The notes: generated by a model from the letters alone, not told the origin. Numbered from the stretch's first letter, positions 1 through 26,224 are shown. The stretch is 64,000 bases of DNA from Actinomadura sp. WMMA1423 (GCF_006547145.1 NZ_CP041244.1:1488001-1552000); one strand, 5' to 3'. Translations and numbers: made by a program.

Positions 1-3000
1 GCGAGCGACTCGACGGACAGCACGGGCGCGCCTTCCGCGTCGGCGGCCTGCACGGTCACCGCTCCGCCCTGCCCGGGAGCGATGCGGATGCGCAGCCGGG
101 ACGCCCCGGACGCGTGCAGCCGCACACCCGCCCAGGCGAACGGCAGGACGGTGCCGCCCTGGCCGTCCTCCAGCAGGGTCGCGTGGAGCCCGGCGTCCAG
201 GAGAGCCGGATGCAGCCCGTAGAGGCCGGCCTCGGCGGCGGCCGGCTCGGGCAGCTCGGCCTCGGCGAACAGCTCCCCGCCGCGCCGCCACATGGCCCGG
301 AGGCCTCGGAACGACGGACCGTAGCCGTATCCCATCTCGGCGAGCCGCGCGTAGGCGCCGTCCAAGTCCTCCGGCACGGCTCCCTGGGGTGGCCACTGTG
401 TCAGGTCGAACGTCGTGCGTTCCGCCTCGGATGCCAGGACCCCCTCGGCGTGGAGGGTCCATGGGGCGTCGTCGCCGTCGATCTCACGGCGGGCGTAGAC
501 GCGCAGGCTCCGGCGTCCGTCGCCGTCCGCCGCGCCCACCATGACGTGCAGGGCCACCCCGCCCTGCGCGGGCAGCGTCAGCGGGGCGTGCAGCACCAGT
601 TCCTCGACCGTGCCGCAGCCGACCTGGTCCCCGGCGCGGACCGCCAGCTCCACGAGGCCGGTCCCGGGCAGGAGCACCGTGCCGAGGGCCGCGTGGTCGG
701 GGAGCCAGGGCAGCGATTCCGCCGACAGGCGCCCGGTCAGGGCCGTGCCTCCCGTGTCCGGCAGCGGGACCGAGGCGCCGAGCATGGGGTGCTCCACCGT
801 CCCCTGCCCGATCCGGGACGCCTCGCCGGACGGGCGCTGCTTCAGCCAGTAGCGGCGGCGCTGGAAGGGGTAGGTCGGCAGCTCGACGCGGCGGGCGCGC
901 CCCTCGGGCAGGAACGGCCGCCAGTCGACCGCGACGCCCGCGACGTAGGCCTGCGCGACGGAGGCCAGGAACCGTTCGAGCCCGCCCTCGCCGCGCCGAA
1001 GCGAGCCCACCGCCAGCGCCGGGGCGCCGTCCTCCGCGGCCGCCTCCTCGATGCCGCCGAGCAGCGACGGGTGCGGGCTGACCTCGATGAACGTGGTCCG
1101 TCCCGCGCGCCGCACCGACCGCACGGCCTCGTCGAACCGGACGGTGCGGCGCAGGTTGCGGTACCAGTACCCGGCGTCCAGCTCCGCCGTGTCCACGGGC
1201 CCGCCGGTGAGAGTGGAGCAGAAGCCGACCTCGCCGCTCCGGGGGCTGATGCCCTCCAGGGCCGCCAGCACGTCGTCCCTGACCGCCTCGACGTGGGCGG
1301 AATGGGACGCGTAGTCCACCGGGACGCGTCGCGTCCGCGTCCCGTCCGCGGCGCACTCCGCCAGGAAGCTTTCCAGCGCGTCCACGTCCCCGGAGACCAC
1401 GGTCGCCGCCGGGCCGTTGACGGCCGCCACGCCGAGCCGCCCGTCCCAGCGCTCCAGCCGCTCGGCGAGCCGGGCCGCCGGAGCGGCGACCGAGGCCATG
1501 GCGCCGGTGCCCGCGAGCGCCAGGATCGCTCTGCTCCGCAGCGTCACGACCCGCGCGGCGTCCTCGAGCGTGAGCCCGCCGGCGACGCAGGCGGCGGCGA
1601 TCTCGCCCTGGGAGTGACCGATGACGGCCTCTGGAACCACCCCCGCGGTCCGCCACAGCTCCGCCAGGCCCGTCATCACCGCGAACAGGACGGGCTGGAC
1701 CACGTCCACGCGGTCGAGCGGGGGCGCGCCGGGCAGGCCCCGGATCACGTCGAGGGGCGACCATCCGGTCAGCGCCTCGACCTCCCGCGCGCACGCGGTC
1801 ACCCGGTCGGCGAAGACGGGCACGGCGTCGAGCAGCTCCGCCGCCATGCCCTCCCACTGCGACCCCTGCCCGGGGAACACGAAGACGGTGCCCCCCGGGG
1901 TCCCCGCGCGCCCCGTGACCGCGTTCTTCACCGGCTCTCCGGCCGCCACGGAGCGCAGCCCGGCGAGCAGCTCGTCGCGGCCGGCCGCGATGACGACCGC
2001 CCTGTGGTCGAGCGCGGCCCTGCCGGTGAGCTGGGCGTGCGCCACGTCCAGCGGGCGCAGCTCCGGGTGGAGGCCGACGAAGGAGGCGAGCCGGTCCGCC
2101 TGCGCGCGCAGCCCGTCCGGGCCGTGGCCGGACAGGACGACCGGGACTGGGGCCTCTGCGAGGGGCTCGGTGGGAGGCACATTGGGGGGCATGGCCGGGG
2201 CGGCGGCTTCCTCGGCGGGGTCTTCGATGATGACGTGGGCGTTGGTGCCGCTGACACCGAACGAGGAGACTCCGGCCCGGCGCGGCCCGCCGTTCCTCGG
2301 CCAGGGGCGGTTCTCGGTCAGCAGCTCGACCGCGCCCGCCGTCCAGTCCACCTTCGGGGTCGGCTCGTCGACGTGCAGGGTCTTCGGCAGGACGCCGTGG
2401 CGCATGGCCATGACCATCTTGATGATCCCGCCGACCCCCGCCGCCGCCTGAGCATGCCCGATGTTCGACTTCAACGACCCCAACCACAACGGCCGACCAC
2501 CAGGACGATCCTGCCCATAAGTCGCCAACAGAGCCTGCGCCTCGATCGGATCACCCAACCTCGTCCCCGTCCCATGCCCCTCCACCACATCCACCCCACC
2601 CGCAGACACCCCCGCATCCGCCAGCGCCTGCCGGATCACCCGCTGCTGCGCCGGACCACTCGGCGCCGTCAACCCATTACTCGCACCGTCCTGATTCACC
2701 GCACTCCCACGCACCACCGCCAACACCGCATGCCCGTTGCGCCGCGCGTCCGACAGCCGTTCGAGGACGAGGACCCCGGCTCCCTCCGCCCAGCCGGTCC
2801 CGTCCGCCGCGGCGGCGAACGCCTTGCAGCGCCCGTCGGGCGCGAGGCCGCGCTGCCGGGAGAACTCCACGAACGTTCCGGGGGTTGCCATCACCGCCAC
2901 TCCTCCGGCGAGGGCGAGCGAGCACTCCCCAGAACGCAGCGACCGGACGGCCCAGTGCAGCGCGACGAGCGAGGAGGAGCAGGCCGTGTCCAGGCTGGCC

Positions 3001-3475
3001 GACGGCCCCTCAAGGCCCAGCGTGTAGGAGACGCGGCCCGAGACGACCGAGCCCGCCGCGCTGTGGTCGACGTAGTCGTGGTACATCACGCCCATGAAGA
3101 CCCCGGTCCGGCTGCCCCGCAGGGAGTGGGGGTCGATCCCGGCGCGTTCGAACGCCTCCCAGGAGGTCTCCAGGAGCTTGCGCTGCTGCGGGTCCATGGC
3201 CGGCGCCTCGTTCGGCGCGACGCCGAAGAAGCCGGCGTCGAACTCGGCGGCGTCGGCAAGGAAGCCGCCCGAACGGGTGTAGGTCCTGCCGTCGGCGCCC
3301 GGCTCCGGGTCGTACAGCGTGTCGACGTCCCAGCCCCGGTCGGCGGGGAACTCCGAGATCGCGTCCGCGCCGTCCTCGACCAGCCGCCACAGGTCGTCCG
3401 GCGAGGCGACGCCCCCGGGATACCGGCATGCCATGCCGACGATGGCGACCGGGTCGTCGTCGGCCGGGCCGGTGC
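1..3475 (-). other. PKS-A module 2 (partial): KS-AT(methylmalonyl)-DH-...
   Basis: KS with LDTACSSS (Leu where most modules here have Val), then an AT with GHSQG and YASH, the methylmalonyl-CoA signature, so this module adds a methyl branch. The DH keeps its HxxxGxxxxP (HAALGTVLLP) and LLDAGLH motifs and looks active. The module is cut near the end of the DH at base 1, so the KR, any ER and the ACP are not visible. One of only two methylmalonyl-type ATs in the window. Confidence 0.88.
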
Positions 3476-6400
3476 CGGGCGCCGCGGCCGGGGCGGCGGG
3501 GCCGGGCGCGCCCTCCAGCATCGCGTGCAGCAGGGCGGCCACGGCCCCGGCGTTCGGGTGGTCGAACACGAGAGTGGCGGGCAGCCGCAGCCCCGTGGCT
3601 GTCGCCAGCTCGTTCCGCAGTTCCAGGGCGGTCAGCGAGTCGAACCCGAGCTCCTTGAAGGCCCGCCCCGCCTGCACCGCCTCCGCGGAGGCGTGGCCCA
3701 GCACCGCCGCCGCTCTACCGCGGACCATCTCGGTGAGGATCCTGTCCGCCTCGGCGCGCGAGACCCCGGCGAGGCGTGCGCGCAGCGCCCGCACGGCCCC
3801 CCCGCCTGCCCGGCCCTCCCCCGCCTTCGCGCGGGGCACCGGCACGAGGCCGCGCAGGATCGGCGGGACGTCCCGCGGCCGGGAACGGAGCGGGCGCGGG
3901 TCGAACAGCATCGGCAGCAGCACCGGCCCGGGGCCGCGCACCGCCCGGTCGAGCAGCGCGAGCCCGCCCGCGGGCGACAGGCTCCCCACGCCCGTCCTGT
4001 TCATCCGCAGCACGTCGGCGCGGTCCAGCCGCGCGCTCATGCCGTCCGCGTCCTCCCACATCCCCGAGGCCACCGAGGTCGCGGGGAGCCCCTCGGCGGC
4101 GCGCCGCTCGGCGAGGGCGTCGAGGAAGACGTTGGCCGCCGCGTAGTTGGCCTGGCCTCCGCCGGCCCAGATCCCGCCGATGGACGACATCAGCACGAAC
4201 GCCGCCAGGTCCAGGTCGCGGGTCAGTTCGTGGAGGTGCCAGGCGGCCTCCGCCTTGGGCCGCAGCACGGCGTCCGTCCGCTCGGCGTCCAGCGCCGTGA
4301 CCACGCCGTCGTCGAGGACGCCCGCCGCGTGGACCACACCGGTCAGGGGGCGGTCGGACGGGATCGCGGCGAGCAGCGCCCCGAGCGCGGCCCGGTCCGC
4401 GACGTCGCACGCGGTGACGTCCGCCCGCGCGCCGAGTCCTTCCAGCTCCGCGACCAGTTCGGGCACGCCGGGGGCGCCGGCTCCGCTCCGGCTCGCCAGC
4501 AGCAGGTGCCGGACGCCGTGCTCGGTGACCAGGTGCCTGGCGATGAGGCGGCCGAGGCTTCCGGTGCCTCCCGTGACCAGCACCGTGCCGTCCGGGTCCC
4601 ACGGGCCCCCGGTCGCCGGGGCCGGTTCGTCCGGAACCCGCGCGAAGCGGGGCACGAGGAGAGCGTCCCCGCGCACCGCCGCCTCGGGCTCCCCCGCGGC
4701 GAGCAGGTCGTCCAGCAGGGACGTGTCCGCGCCGGGCCCCAGGTCGGCCAGGACGAACCTGCCGGGGTTCTCCGCCTGGGCCGCCCTGACCATTCCCCAC
4801 ACCGGGGCGGTCACCAGGTCAGGGGCGGCGTCGGTCGGCGCGGCGCGGACCGCGCCCCGGGTCACCGCGACCAAGGTCGTGTCCGTCGTGCGGTCGTCCG
4901 CGAGCCATTCCTGGAGTTGGGCCAGCATCCGGTGGGCGAGCGCGCGGACCCGGTCCGGGACGGTTCCCTCCGCCGTGCCGGCCACGTACAGGGCCACCGC
5001 GTCGGGTGCGGGGAAGCCGCCATCCACCGCGTCCCGCAGAGACCGCATGTCAGGGAAGCAGGCGACTCCGGCGGGTGCGGGGTTCGCGTCCCCGACCGCC
5101 GCCCAGCGCCTGCCCGCCTCGCCGGTCCGGTCCGGTATCGCTTCGGCGGGCGTCCACTCCACCTGGAACAGCGATTCGCCGTCGAACGCGCCGTCCGCCG
5201 GGGCGAGGCCCTCCAGCGGGACGGGACGAACCTTCATGGCCGCCACGGAGGCCACTGGGGCCCCCAGTTCGTCGGTCAGCGACAGCGACACCGTGTCCGC
5301 GCCGACCTTCCGGACGCGTGCCCGGACCGCCGCCGCCCCGGCGGCGTGAAGCGCGACTCCCGACCACACGAACGGCAGCCGCACCGCCTCGTCGTCCGCC
5401 TCCTCGCCGTCGAGGACGCGGGGGTCGTGCAGCGCGGAATCCAGAAGCGCGGGGTGCAGCCCGTACCGGCCGTCCCGCGCCTCGGACGACGCCAGCTCCG
5501 CGAACACCTCGTCGCCTCGCACCCAGGCGGCGCGGACGCATTGGAACGCCGGACCGTAGCCGTATCCGCGCGCGGCCAGTTCGCCGTACAGTCCGTCCAG
5601 CTCGACCGGAGCGGCGCCCTCGGGAGGCCAGGCCTCCGCCGTCTCTTCCGGGGCCGGTCCCTGCGGTGCGAGGACGCCTTGCGCGTGCAGCGTCCAGGGC
5701 GCGCCCTCCGCCCGGCCCCTGGAATGCACCGTCAGTTCGCGCCGCCCGGACTCCCCGGCCGCGCCGACCACGACCCTGAGCTGGACTTCGGCCCTCTCCG
5801 GCAGCACGAGCGGCGCCTGCAGGGCCAGCTCCTCCACGAAGGCGCAGCCGACCCGCTCCCCTGCTTCAAGCGCCAGTTCGACGATTCCGGCGCCGGGAAA
5901 GACCAGACGGCCCATCACCCGGTGGTCGGTCAGCCATGGGTGAGCGGCCACCGACAAGCGGCCGGTCAGCACCGCCTCGTCGGTTCCGGGGAGCGCCACC
6001 ACCGCTCCCAGGACAGGATGTCCGGTCCGTTCCAGACCCACCCCCGCCAGGTCGGCCCCTGCCTCCGGCTCCAGCCAGAAACGCCGGCGCTGGAAGGGGT
6101 AGGTGGGCAGGTCGACGAGCTGGGCGCCCGTGCCGTCGAAGAAGGCCTCCCAGTCGACGGCGGTCCCTTGCGCCCACGCCTGCGCGACACCCGCGACGAG
6201 CTGCCCTGTCTCGGACCGGTCGCGCCGCAGCAGAGAGATCGCGCCGTCCTCCACCAGCGGCGTCAACGCCGCGTCCGGGCCGACCTCGATGAACGTGCCG
6301 ACACCCTGGCCGGACAGATACTCGATCGCGTCCCCGAACCGGACGGTGCCACGCACCTGACGCACCCAATACTCCGGACCCAAGTCGCTTTCGGCTTGTC

Positions 6401-8693
6401 CCGTGAGGTTGGAGACGATCGGGATCTGCGGAGCGTGGAAGTCCAGATCGCCGATCGCCTCGGCGAAGGCCTCCAGCATCGGCTCCATCAGGTGCGAGTG
6501 GAACGCGTGCGACACCTGGAGACGCCGAGTCTTGGCACCGGACGCCTCAGCCGCCTTCAGCACCGCGTCCACGTCACCCGACAGCACCACCGCACGCGGC
6601 CCGTTCACCGCCGCGACCTCCACACCATCGGCCAACCGCCGCCGGATCTCCTCTTCGGAGGCCTGCACCGCCACCATCGCCCCACCCGAAGGCAACTCCT
6701 GCATCAACCGCGCACGCGTCCGCACCAACACGCACGCGTCCTCAAGCGACAGGACACCCGCGATATGCGCGGCCGCGATCTCGCCCACCGAATGCCCGAC
6801 CAGGAAGTCCGGCACGACACCCCAGGATTCGAGCAACCGGAACAGCGCCACCTCGAACGCGAACAACCCCGTCTGCGTCCAGAACGTCTCCGTCAAACGA
6901 CCGGCGCCATCACCCCACACCACCTCACGCACCGGCTCGTCCAACGCACCGCAGACCTCATCGAAGGCCGACGCGAACACCGGAAACGCCTCATACAGCT
7001 CCCGGCCCATCCCCAACCGCTGCGACCCCTGACCCGAGAACAGCAACGCGGTCTTTCCGTTCCCGGCCGCCACGACCCCAGGTCGCTCACCGCGTTCCAG
7101 CGCGCGCAGCCCGCCGACCAGTTCCGGCAGGTCCGAACCGACGACGGTGGCGCGGTGCTCGAAACGCGTGCGGTGGCACGCCTGGGAGTAGGCGACGTCG
7201 AGCGGGCGCGGCGACGGTTCGCCCTCCAGCCGGTCGGCCGTCCGGCCCGCCTGCGCCGCCAGGGCGGCGGCGTCCCTGGCCGACAGCGCCAGCGGCACGT
7301 TCGGAAGATCGCGTTCGGGGGCCGGGGCGGCGAGGGCCTCGTGTTCGGGCGCCTCCTCGATGATCACGTGCGCGTTGGTTCCGCTGAGCCCGAACGACGA
7401 CACCCCCGCACGGCGCGGACGGCCGTCCGCCGGCCACTCCCGCGCCCCGGTCAGCAGGCGCACCGCACCCGACGACCAGTCCACCTCGGCCGTGGGTTCC
7501 CCGGCGTGCAGGGACGGGGGGAGCCGCCGGTGGCGCAGGGCCAGGATCATCTTGATCACGCCGGCCACGCCCGCCGCCGCCTGCGTGTGCCCCATGTTCG
7601 ACTTCACCGACCCCAGCCACAGCGGGCGGTCGCCGGGACGGCCGCGACCGTAGGTCGCCAGCAGCGCCTGCGCCTCGATCGGGTCGCCCAGCCGCGTCCC
7701 CGTCCCGTGGGCCTCCACCGCGTCCACCTCGGACGCGTCCAGACCGGCGTCCGCCAGCGCCTGCCGGATCACCCGCTGCTGGGCGGGACCGTTGGGCGTG
7801 GTGAGGCCGCTCGACGCGCCGTCCTGGTTCACCGCCGAACCGCGGACCACGGCCAGCACGCGATGCCCGTTGCGCCGGGCGTCGGAGAGCTTCTCCAGCA
7901 GCAGCACCGCGGCCCCCTCGGACAGGCCGGTGCCGTCGGCCGAGGCGGAGAACGACTTGCAGCGGCCGTCCGCCGCGAGCCCGCGCTGCTCGTTGAAGTA
8001 CACGAACATGTCGGGTTCGGTCATGACGGTGACCCCGCCGGCGAGCGCGAGCGTGCAGTCGCCGCGCCGGAGCGCGTCCGCGGCCAGGTGCATCGCCACC
8101 AGCGAGGACGAGCACGCGGTGTCCACGGTCACCGCCGGGCCCTCCAGCCCGAGGGTGAAGGCCACCCGTCCGGTGACGAGGCTGCCGTCGCTGCTGCCCG
8201 GACCGTAGTCGTGGTACATCAGGCCCGCGTACACCCCGGTCGGGCCGCCACGCAGGGCCCCGGGCACGATCCCCGCGCTCTCCACGGCCTCCCAGGCGAC
8301 CTCCAGCAGCAGCCGCTGCTGCGGGTCCATCCCGAGCGCCTCGCGCGGGGAGATGTCGAAGAACGCGGGATCGAAGTCGGCCGCGTCGTGCAGGAAGCCG
8401 CCCTCGGCGGCGATGCTCTTGCCGGGGGCGCCGGGTTCGGTGGTGCGGAGCCCGTCGAGGTCCCAGCCGCGGCCGGCCGGGAACGGGGTGACGGCGTCGC
8501 GGCCTTCGGCGACGAGGGTCCACAGGTCCTCGGGGGTCTGGACGCCCCCCGGATACCGGCACGCCATGCCGACGACCGCGACCGGTTCCGCCTCCGCCGC
8601 GGCGAGCCGGTCGTTCTCCCTGCGCAGCCGCTCGTTCTCCAGCATGGAGCGGCGAAGCGCCTCGACAATCCGGTCGACAGAGGTATCCGCCAT
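1..8693 (-). CDS. Type I modular PKS subunit (PKS-A), 3' end outside window
   Basis: Multimodular polyketide synthase subunit, cytosolic; about 2,897 codons are visible and the frame is still open at the left edge. The ATG at 8693 has a GGAAGG site 7 bases upstream and lies 15 bases after the PKS-B stop, so PKS-B and PKS-A are probably co-transcribed. The N-terminus (residues 1-36, VEALRRSMLENERLRREN) is a coiled-coil docking segment that should receive the chain from PKS-B. Module 1: KS (Cys194), AT (malonyl type), DH (His924), KR (Tyr1517), ACP (Ser1686). Module 2, cut: KS (Cys1905), AT (methylmalonyl type, Ser2361 in GHSQG, YASH near 2461), DH (His2667). There is no ER. Parts of its AT and second KS are near-identical to parts of PKS-D and PKS-E. 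Identity as a PKS is certain; its place as second subunit is inferred. Confidence 0.97.
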   Translation of the reverse strand, partial: MADTSVDRIVEALRRSMLENERLRRENDRLAAAEAEPVAVVGMACRYPGGVQTPEDLWTLVAEGRDAVTPFPAGRGWDLDGLRTTEPGAPGKSIAAEGGFLHDAADFDPAFFDISPREALGMDPQQRLLLEVAWEAVESAGIVPGALRGGPTGVYAGLMYHDYGPGSSDGSLVTGRVAFTLGLEGPAVTVDTACSSSLVAMHLAADALRRGDCTLALAGGVTVMTEPDMFVYFNEQRGLAADGRCKSFSASADGTGLSEGAAVLLLEKLSDARRNGHRVLAVVRGSAVNQDGASSGLTTPNGPAQQRVIRQALADAGLDASEVDAVEAHGTGTRLGDPIEAQALLATYGRGRPGDRPLWLGSVKSNMGHTQAAAGVAGVIKMILALRHRRLPPSLHAGEPTAEVDWSSGAVRLLTGAREWPADGRPRRAGVSSFGLSGTNAHVIIEEAPEHEALAAPAPERDLPNVPLALSARDAAALAAQAGRTADRLEGEPSPRPLDVAYSQACHRTRFEHRATVVGSDLPELVGGLRALERGERPGVVAAGNGKTALLFSGQGSQRLGMGRELYEAFPVFASAFDEVCGALDEPVREVVWGDGAGRLTETFWTQTGLFAFEVALFRLLESWGVVPDFLVGHSVGEIAAAHIAGVLSLEDACVLVRTRARLMQELPSGGAMVAVQASEEEIRRRLADGVEVAAVNGPRAVVLSGDVDAVLKAAEASGAKTRRLQVSHAFHSHLMEPMLEAFAEAIGDLDFHAPQIPIVSNLTGQAESDLGPEYWVRQVRGTVRFGDAIEYLSGQGVGTFIEVGPDAALTPLVEDGAISLLRRDRSETGQLVAGVAQAWAQGTAVDWEAFFDGTGAQLVDLPTYPFQRRRFWLEPEAGADLAGVGLERTGHPVLGAVVALPGTDEAVLTGRLSVAAHPWLTDHRVMGRLVFPGAGIVELALEAGERVGCAFVEELALQAPLVLPERAEVQLRVVVGAAGESGRRELTVHSRGRAEGAPWTLHAQGVLAPQGPAPEETAEAWPPEGAAPVELDGLYGELAARGYGYGPAFQCVRAAWVRGDEVFAELASSEARDGRYGLHPALLDSALHDPRVLDGEEADDEAVRLPFVWSGVALHAAGAAAVRARVRKVGADTVSLSLTDELGAPVASVAAMKVRPVPLEGLAPADGAFDGESLFQVEWTPAEAIPDRTGEAGRRWAAVGDANPAPAGVACFPDMRSLRDAVDGGFPAPDAVALYVAGTAEGTVPDRVRALAHRMLAQLQEWLADDRTTDTTLVAVTRGAVRAAPTDAAPDLVTAPVWGMVRAAQAENPGRFVLADLGPGADTSLLDDLLAAGEPEAAVRGDALLVPRFARVPDEPAPATGGPWDPDGTVLVTGGTGSLGRLIARHLVTEHGVRHLLLASRSGAGAPGVPELVAELEGLGARADVTACDVADRAALGALLAAIPSDRPLTGVVHAAGVLDDGVVTALDAERTDAVLRPKAEAAWHLHELTRDLDLAAFVLMSSIGGIWAGGGQANYAAANVFLDALAERRAAEGLPATSVASGMWEDADGMSARLDRADVLRMNRTGVGSLSPAGGLALLDRAVRGPGPVLLPMLFDPRPLRSRPRDVPPILRGLVPVPRAKAGEGRAGGGAVRALRARLAGVSRAEADRILTEMVRGRAAAVLGHASAEAVQAGRAFKELGFDSLTALELRNELATATGLRLPATLVFDHPNAGAVAALLHAMLEGAPGPAAPAAAPGTGPADDDPVAIVGMACRYPGGVASPDDLWRLVEDGADAISEFPADRGWDVDTLYDPEPGADGRTYTRSGGFLADAAEFDAGFFGVAPNEAPAMDPQQRKLLETSWEAFERAGIDPHSLRGSRTGVFMGVMYHDYVDHSAAGSVVSGRVSYTLGLEGPSASLDTACSSSLVALHWAVRSLRSGECSLALAGGVAVMATPGTFVEFSRQRGLAPDGRCKAFAAAADGTGWAEGAGVLVLERLSDARRNGHAVLAVVRGSAVNQDGASNGLTAPSGPAQQRVIRQALADAGVSAGGVDVVEGHGTGTRLGDPIEAQALLATYGQDRPGGRPLWLGSLKSNIGHAQAAAGVGGIIKMVMAMRHGVLPKTLHVDEPTPKVDWTAGAVELLTENRPWPRNGGPRRAGVSSFGVSGTNAHVIIEDPAEEAAAPAMPPNVPPTEPLAEAPVPVVLSGHGPDGLRAQADRLASFVGLHPELRPLDVAHAQLTGRAALDHRAVVIAAGRDELLAGLRSVAAGEPVKNAVTGRAGTPGGTVFVFPGQGSQWEGMAAELLDAVPVFADRVTACAREVEALTGWSPLDVIRGLPGAPPLDRVDVVQPVLFAVMTGLAELWRTAGVVPEAVIGHSQGEIAAACVAGGLTLEDAARVVTLRSRAILALAGTGAMASVAAPAARLAERLERWDGRLGVAAVNGPAATVVSGDVDALESFLAECAADGTRTRRVPVDYASHSAHVEAVRDDVLAALEGISPRSGEVGFCSTLTGGPVDTAELDAGYWYRNLRRTVRFDEAVRSVRRAGRTTFIEVSPHPSLLGGIEEAAAEDGAPALAVGSLRRGEGGLERFLASVAQAYVAGVAVDWRPFLPEGRARRVELPTYPFQRRRYWLKQRPSGEASRIGQGTVEHPMLGASVPLPDTGGTALTGRLSAESLPWLPDHAALGTVLLPGTGLVELAVRAGDQVGCGTVEELVLHAPLTLPAQGGVALHVMVGAADGDGRRSLRVYARREIDGDDAPWTLHAEGVLASEAERTTFDLTQWPPQGAVPEDLDGAYARLAEMGYGYGPSFRGLRAMWRRGGELFAEAELPEPAAAEAGLYGLHPALLDAGLHATLLEDGQGGTVLPFAWAGVRLHASGASRLRIRIAPGQGGAVTVQAADAEGAPVLSVESL
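2371..2741 (-). repeat. 371-bp identical tract, copy 1 (PKS-A module 2 KS)
   Basis: Read side by side, it matches 55204-55574 base for base and diverges sharply at both ends. It codes for the KS part from the Asn-Gln-Asp (VNQDG) region to the KSNIGH region. Confidence 0.85.
3510..8585 (-). other. PKS-A module 1: KS-AT(malonyl)-DH-KR-ACP
   Basis: Complete dehydrating module. The KS has TACSSS, EAHGTGT and KSNMGH. The AT has GHSVG and HAFH, the malonyl-CoA signature. The DH keeps HxxxGxxxxP (HRVMGRLVFP) and LLDSALH. The KR has TGGTGSLG, an LDD motif (B-type) and the Ser and Tyr-Ala-Ala-Ala-Asn catalytic set. The ACP carries GFDSL. The expected outcome is a trans double bond at the carbon delivered by the last module of PKS-B. 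Confidence 0.9.
6514..7043 (-). repeat. 530-bp near-identical AT tract, copy 1 (PKS-A module 1)
   Basis: Matches 38805-39334 at a constant offset with only a few differences (one turns GDG into GDD in the protein). It covers the AT from its GQGSQ start past GHSVG to just before HAFH. Confidence 0.85.
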
Positions 8694-8708
8694 GGGTGGG
8701 CCTTCCGC

Positions 8709-24785
<16,077 letters not shown>

Positions 24786-24810
24786 TGGGATTCACCTTGA
24801 ATGCCACCCG

Positions 24811-24856
24811 ACCCTAACCCGGCCGGATTCCGCCCCCTACCCCTAGCGGACCCCTA
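24811..24856 (-). promoter_or_regulatory. Repeat-type promoter of PKS-B
   Basis: On the minus strand, two copies of TAGGGGT (24850-24856 and 24839-24845) stand exactly 11 bases apart. After 22 bases comes a -10-like TAGGGT (24811-24816), and about 26 bases later the ATG at 24785. The same layout occurs before three other genes of this window, so it is probably the operator of a cluster activator. The outer TAG is also the stop codon of glmE. Confidence 0.6.
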
Positions 24857-26224
24857 TGCCAACTCCTTGAATTCCGGTCCCGAGCCGATTTCGGAGGCCT
24901 CGCGATCGAACTTGCGGCGCATGTAGGAAAGGTCGTCCAGCAGGCCGGAGGAGGTGACCCTGGCGGGCGCGGCGGCGCGGGCGCGGGAAGGTATCGGCAG
25001 CGCGCCCGTCACCGCCCAGCGCAGCCGCCCGTCGGGGTCGAGGTAGCTGCGGGTGCGGCCCCGGTTGTCCGGGTGCAGGCAGTACGGGATGTCGAGGTAG
25101 CCGCGCCGGAACGCCAGCAGCAGCGCCGTCCCCACGTCGTCCGCGAGGTTCAGCACCGCGCTGACCAGTGCGGACGCCTCCTGGTAGGTGTCCGATCCGG
25201 GGAACTCGGGCGGGTGCGCCGGACGCGGGGCGCCGCGGGCGGCGCGGGCGGCGTGTTCGAGCCCGGCCACGTTCTCCTCGATGGTCGGGATGCGGTGCGC
25301 TTCGGCGACGGTCTTGACGATGAGCCGTTCCGCCCCCGCGGCCACCGCCAGCCGGGCCGCCGCCGACAGCAGGCGCAGCGCCCCGGCCTCGCTGCGCGGA
25401 TACAGCCCCATGTAGGTGTAGACGACCGTGTGCCAATCATTCGTCGGCAGTAATTCACCGCACAGCCGCCGCAATGCGTGAACCGCCTCCACGTCCTGGG
25501 CCTCATTGGTCTGCTGCGCGTAGCTGACCGATATGCTGGAGATCCCGTTGCGGCAGAAGAACAGCGCTTCCAGAACACTGATCGCGACCAGTTGGCCGGG
25601 CGGGCACAATTGTCCGAGCATGCAGCCGCCGAACGTCTCCAGATGCGGCTGGAGACCCAGGTCCGCGAGCTCGGCGAACCGCCGCGTGCAGTCGGCCCAG
25701 TTGCGGACCGACTCCGCCAGCGGCGTCCGCCCGTACGGCAGGCAGTAGGAGACGGGGCCGCCCTCGGTGGCGGCCAGCCGCAGCCGGACGAGCGCGGTGA
25801 AGATGTCGCCGGGGACGGCCGACCCGTGCCGGACCTGCACCGGGAAGCCGGCGTCGGCGACGCCGGCCAGCACCCGGGCGGTGGTGGCGGGCGGATGGGC
25901 GACGATCGGGTACCCGTTGAGGTCCGCGCCCTCCCGCAGTGCCCGCGCGGCGGCGCCGGGGTCCCCCACCCGGGTGTAGCTGTCCAGGGTGATGGTGCCG
26001 ACGGTGGTGGCCCGCGCCCGCCGGGTGGCGACCAGGCCCGCCCGCATCCGGCGGGGCGAGCCGAAGCCCATCCGGGGCTGCACGACGAGTGCGCCTCCGG
26101 CGTGCCGGGCCCGAACGAACGCGCCGAAGTGCGCCGCCCGGTGCCGTGCCGCCTCCGGGACGCCCGGCACCGGCACGCCGGCCACCGGAGCGTCCGCGCC
26201 GGGCGGGTGCGGGTCCGCCGTCAC
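24854..26224 (-). CDS. glmE: Glutamate mutase (methylaspartate mutase) large subunit E, VinI-like
   Basis: 456-residue catalytic subunit of B12-dependent glutamate mutase. With the S subunit it converts L-glutamate to (2S,3S)-3-methylaspartate, the precursor of the 3-amino-2-methylpropionate starter in vicenistatin-type macrolactams. The call rests on the overall TIM-barrel-type sequence (PRMGFGSPRRM near residue 50, SYCLPYGRTPLAESVRNW, HLETFGGCMLGQLCPP, SISVSYAQQTN, NDWHTVVYTYMG, IVKTVAEAHRIPT). The start is GTG at 26224 inside a GTGA overlap with the glmS stop, with GGAGGG about 9 bases upstream; longer frames upstream only run over glmS. It contains an in-frame TTA codon (25451-25453), rare in such genomes. 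Its TAG stop lies inside the operator of PKS-B. Slightly shorter than the clostridial enzyme, as family members in antibiotic clusters tend to be. Confidence 0.93.
   Translation of the reverse strand: MTADPHPPGADAPVAGVPVPGVPEAARHRAAHFGAFVRARHAGGALVVQPRMGFGSPRRMRAGLVATRRARATTVGTITLDSYTRVGDPGAAARALREGADLNGYPIVAHPPATTARVLAGVADAGFPVQVRHGSAVPGDIFTALVRLRLAATEGGPVSYCLPYGRTPLAESVRNWADCTRRFAELADLGLQPHLETFGGCMLGQLCPPGQLVAISVLEALFFCRNGISSISVSYAQQTNEAQDVEAVHALRRLCGELLPTNDWHTVVYTYMGLYPRSEAGALRLLSAAARLAVAAGAERLIVKTVAEAHRIPTIEENVAGLEHAARAARGAPRPAHPPEFPGSDTYQEASALVSAVLNLADDVGTALLLAFRRGYLDIPYCLHPDNRGRTRSYLDPDGRLRWAVTGALPIPSRARAAAPARVTSSGLLDDLSYMRRKFDREASEIGSGPEFKELA

Noticed and set aside
2515..2525. TTA-like triplets at 2519, 13921, 46847 and 55583
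   Set aside because: They fall across codon borders (ACT-TAT, CTT-TAC, AGT-TAC, CTT-ACG) and are not leucine TTA codons.
2371..2741. Repeated tracts as insertion sequences
   Set aside because: They are in-frame parts of KS, AT and KR domains with no inverted ends, target duplications or transposase; gene conversion explains them.
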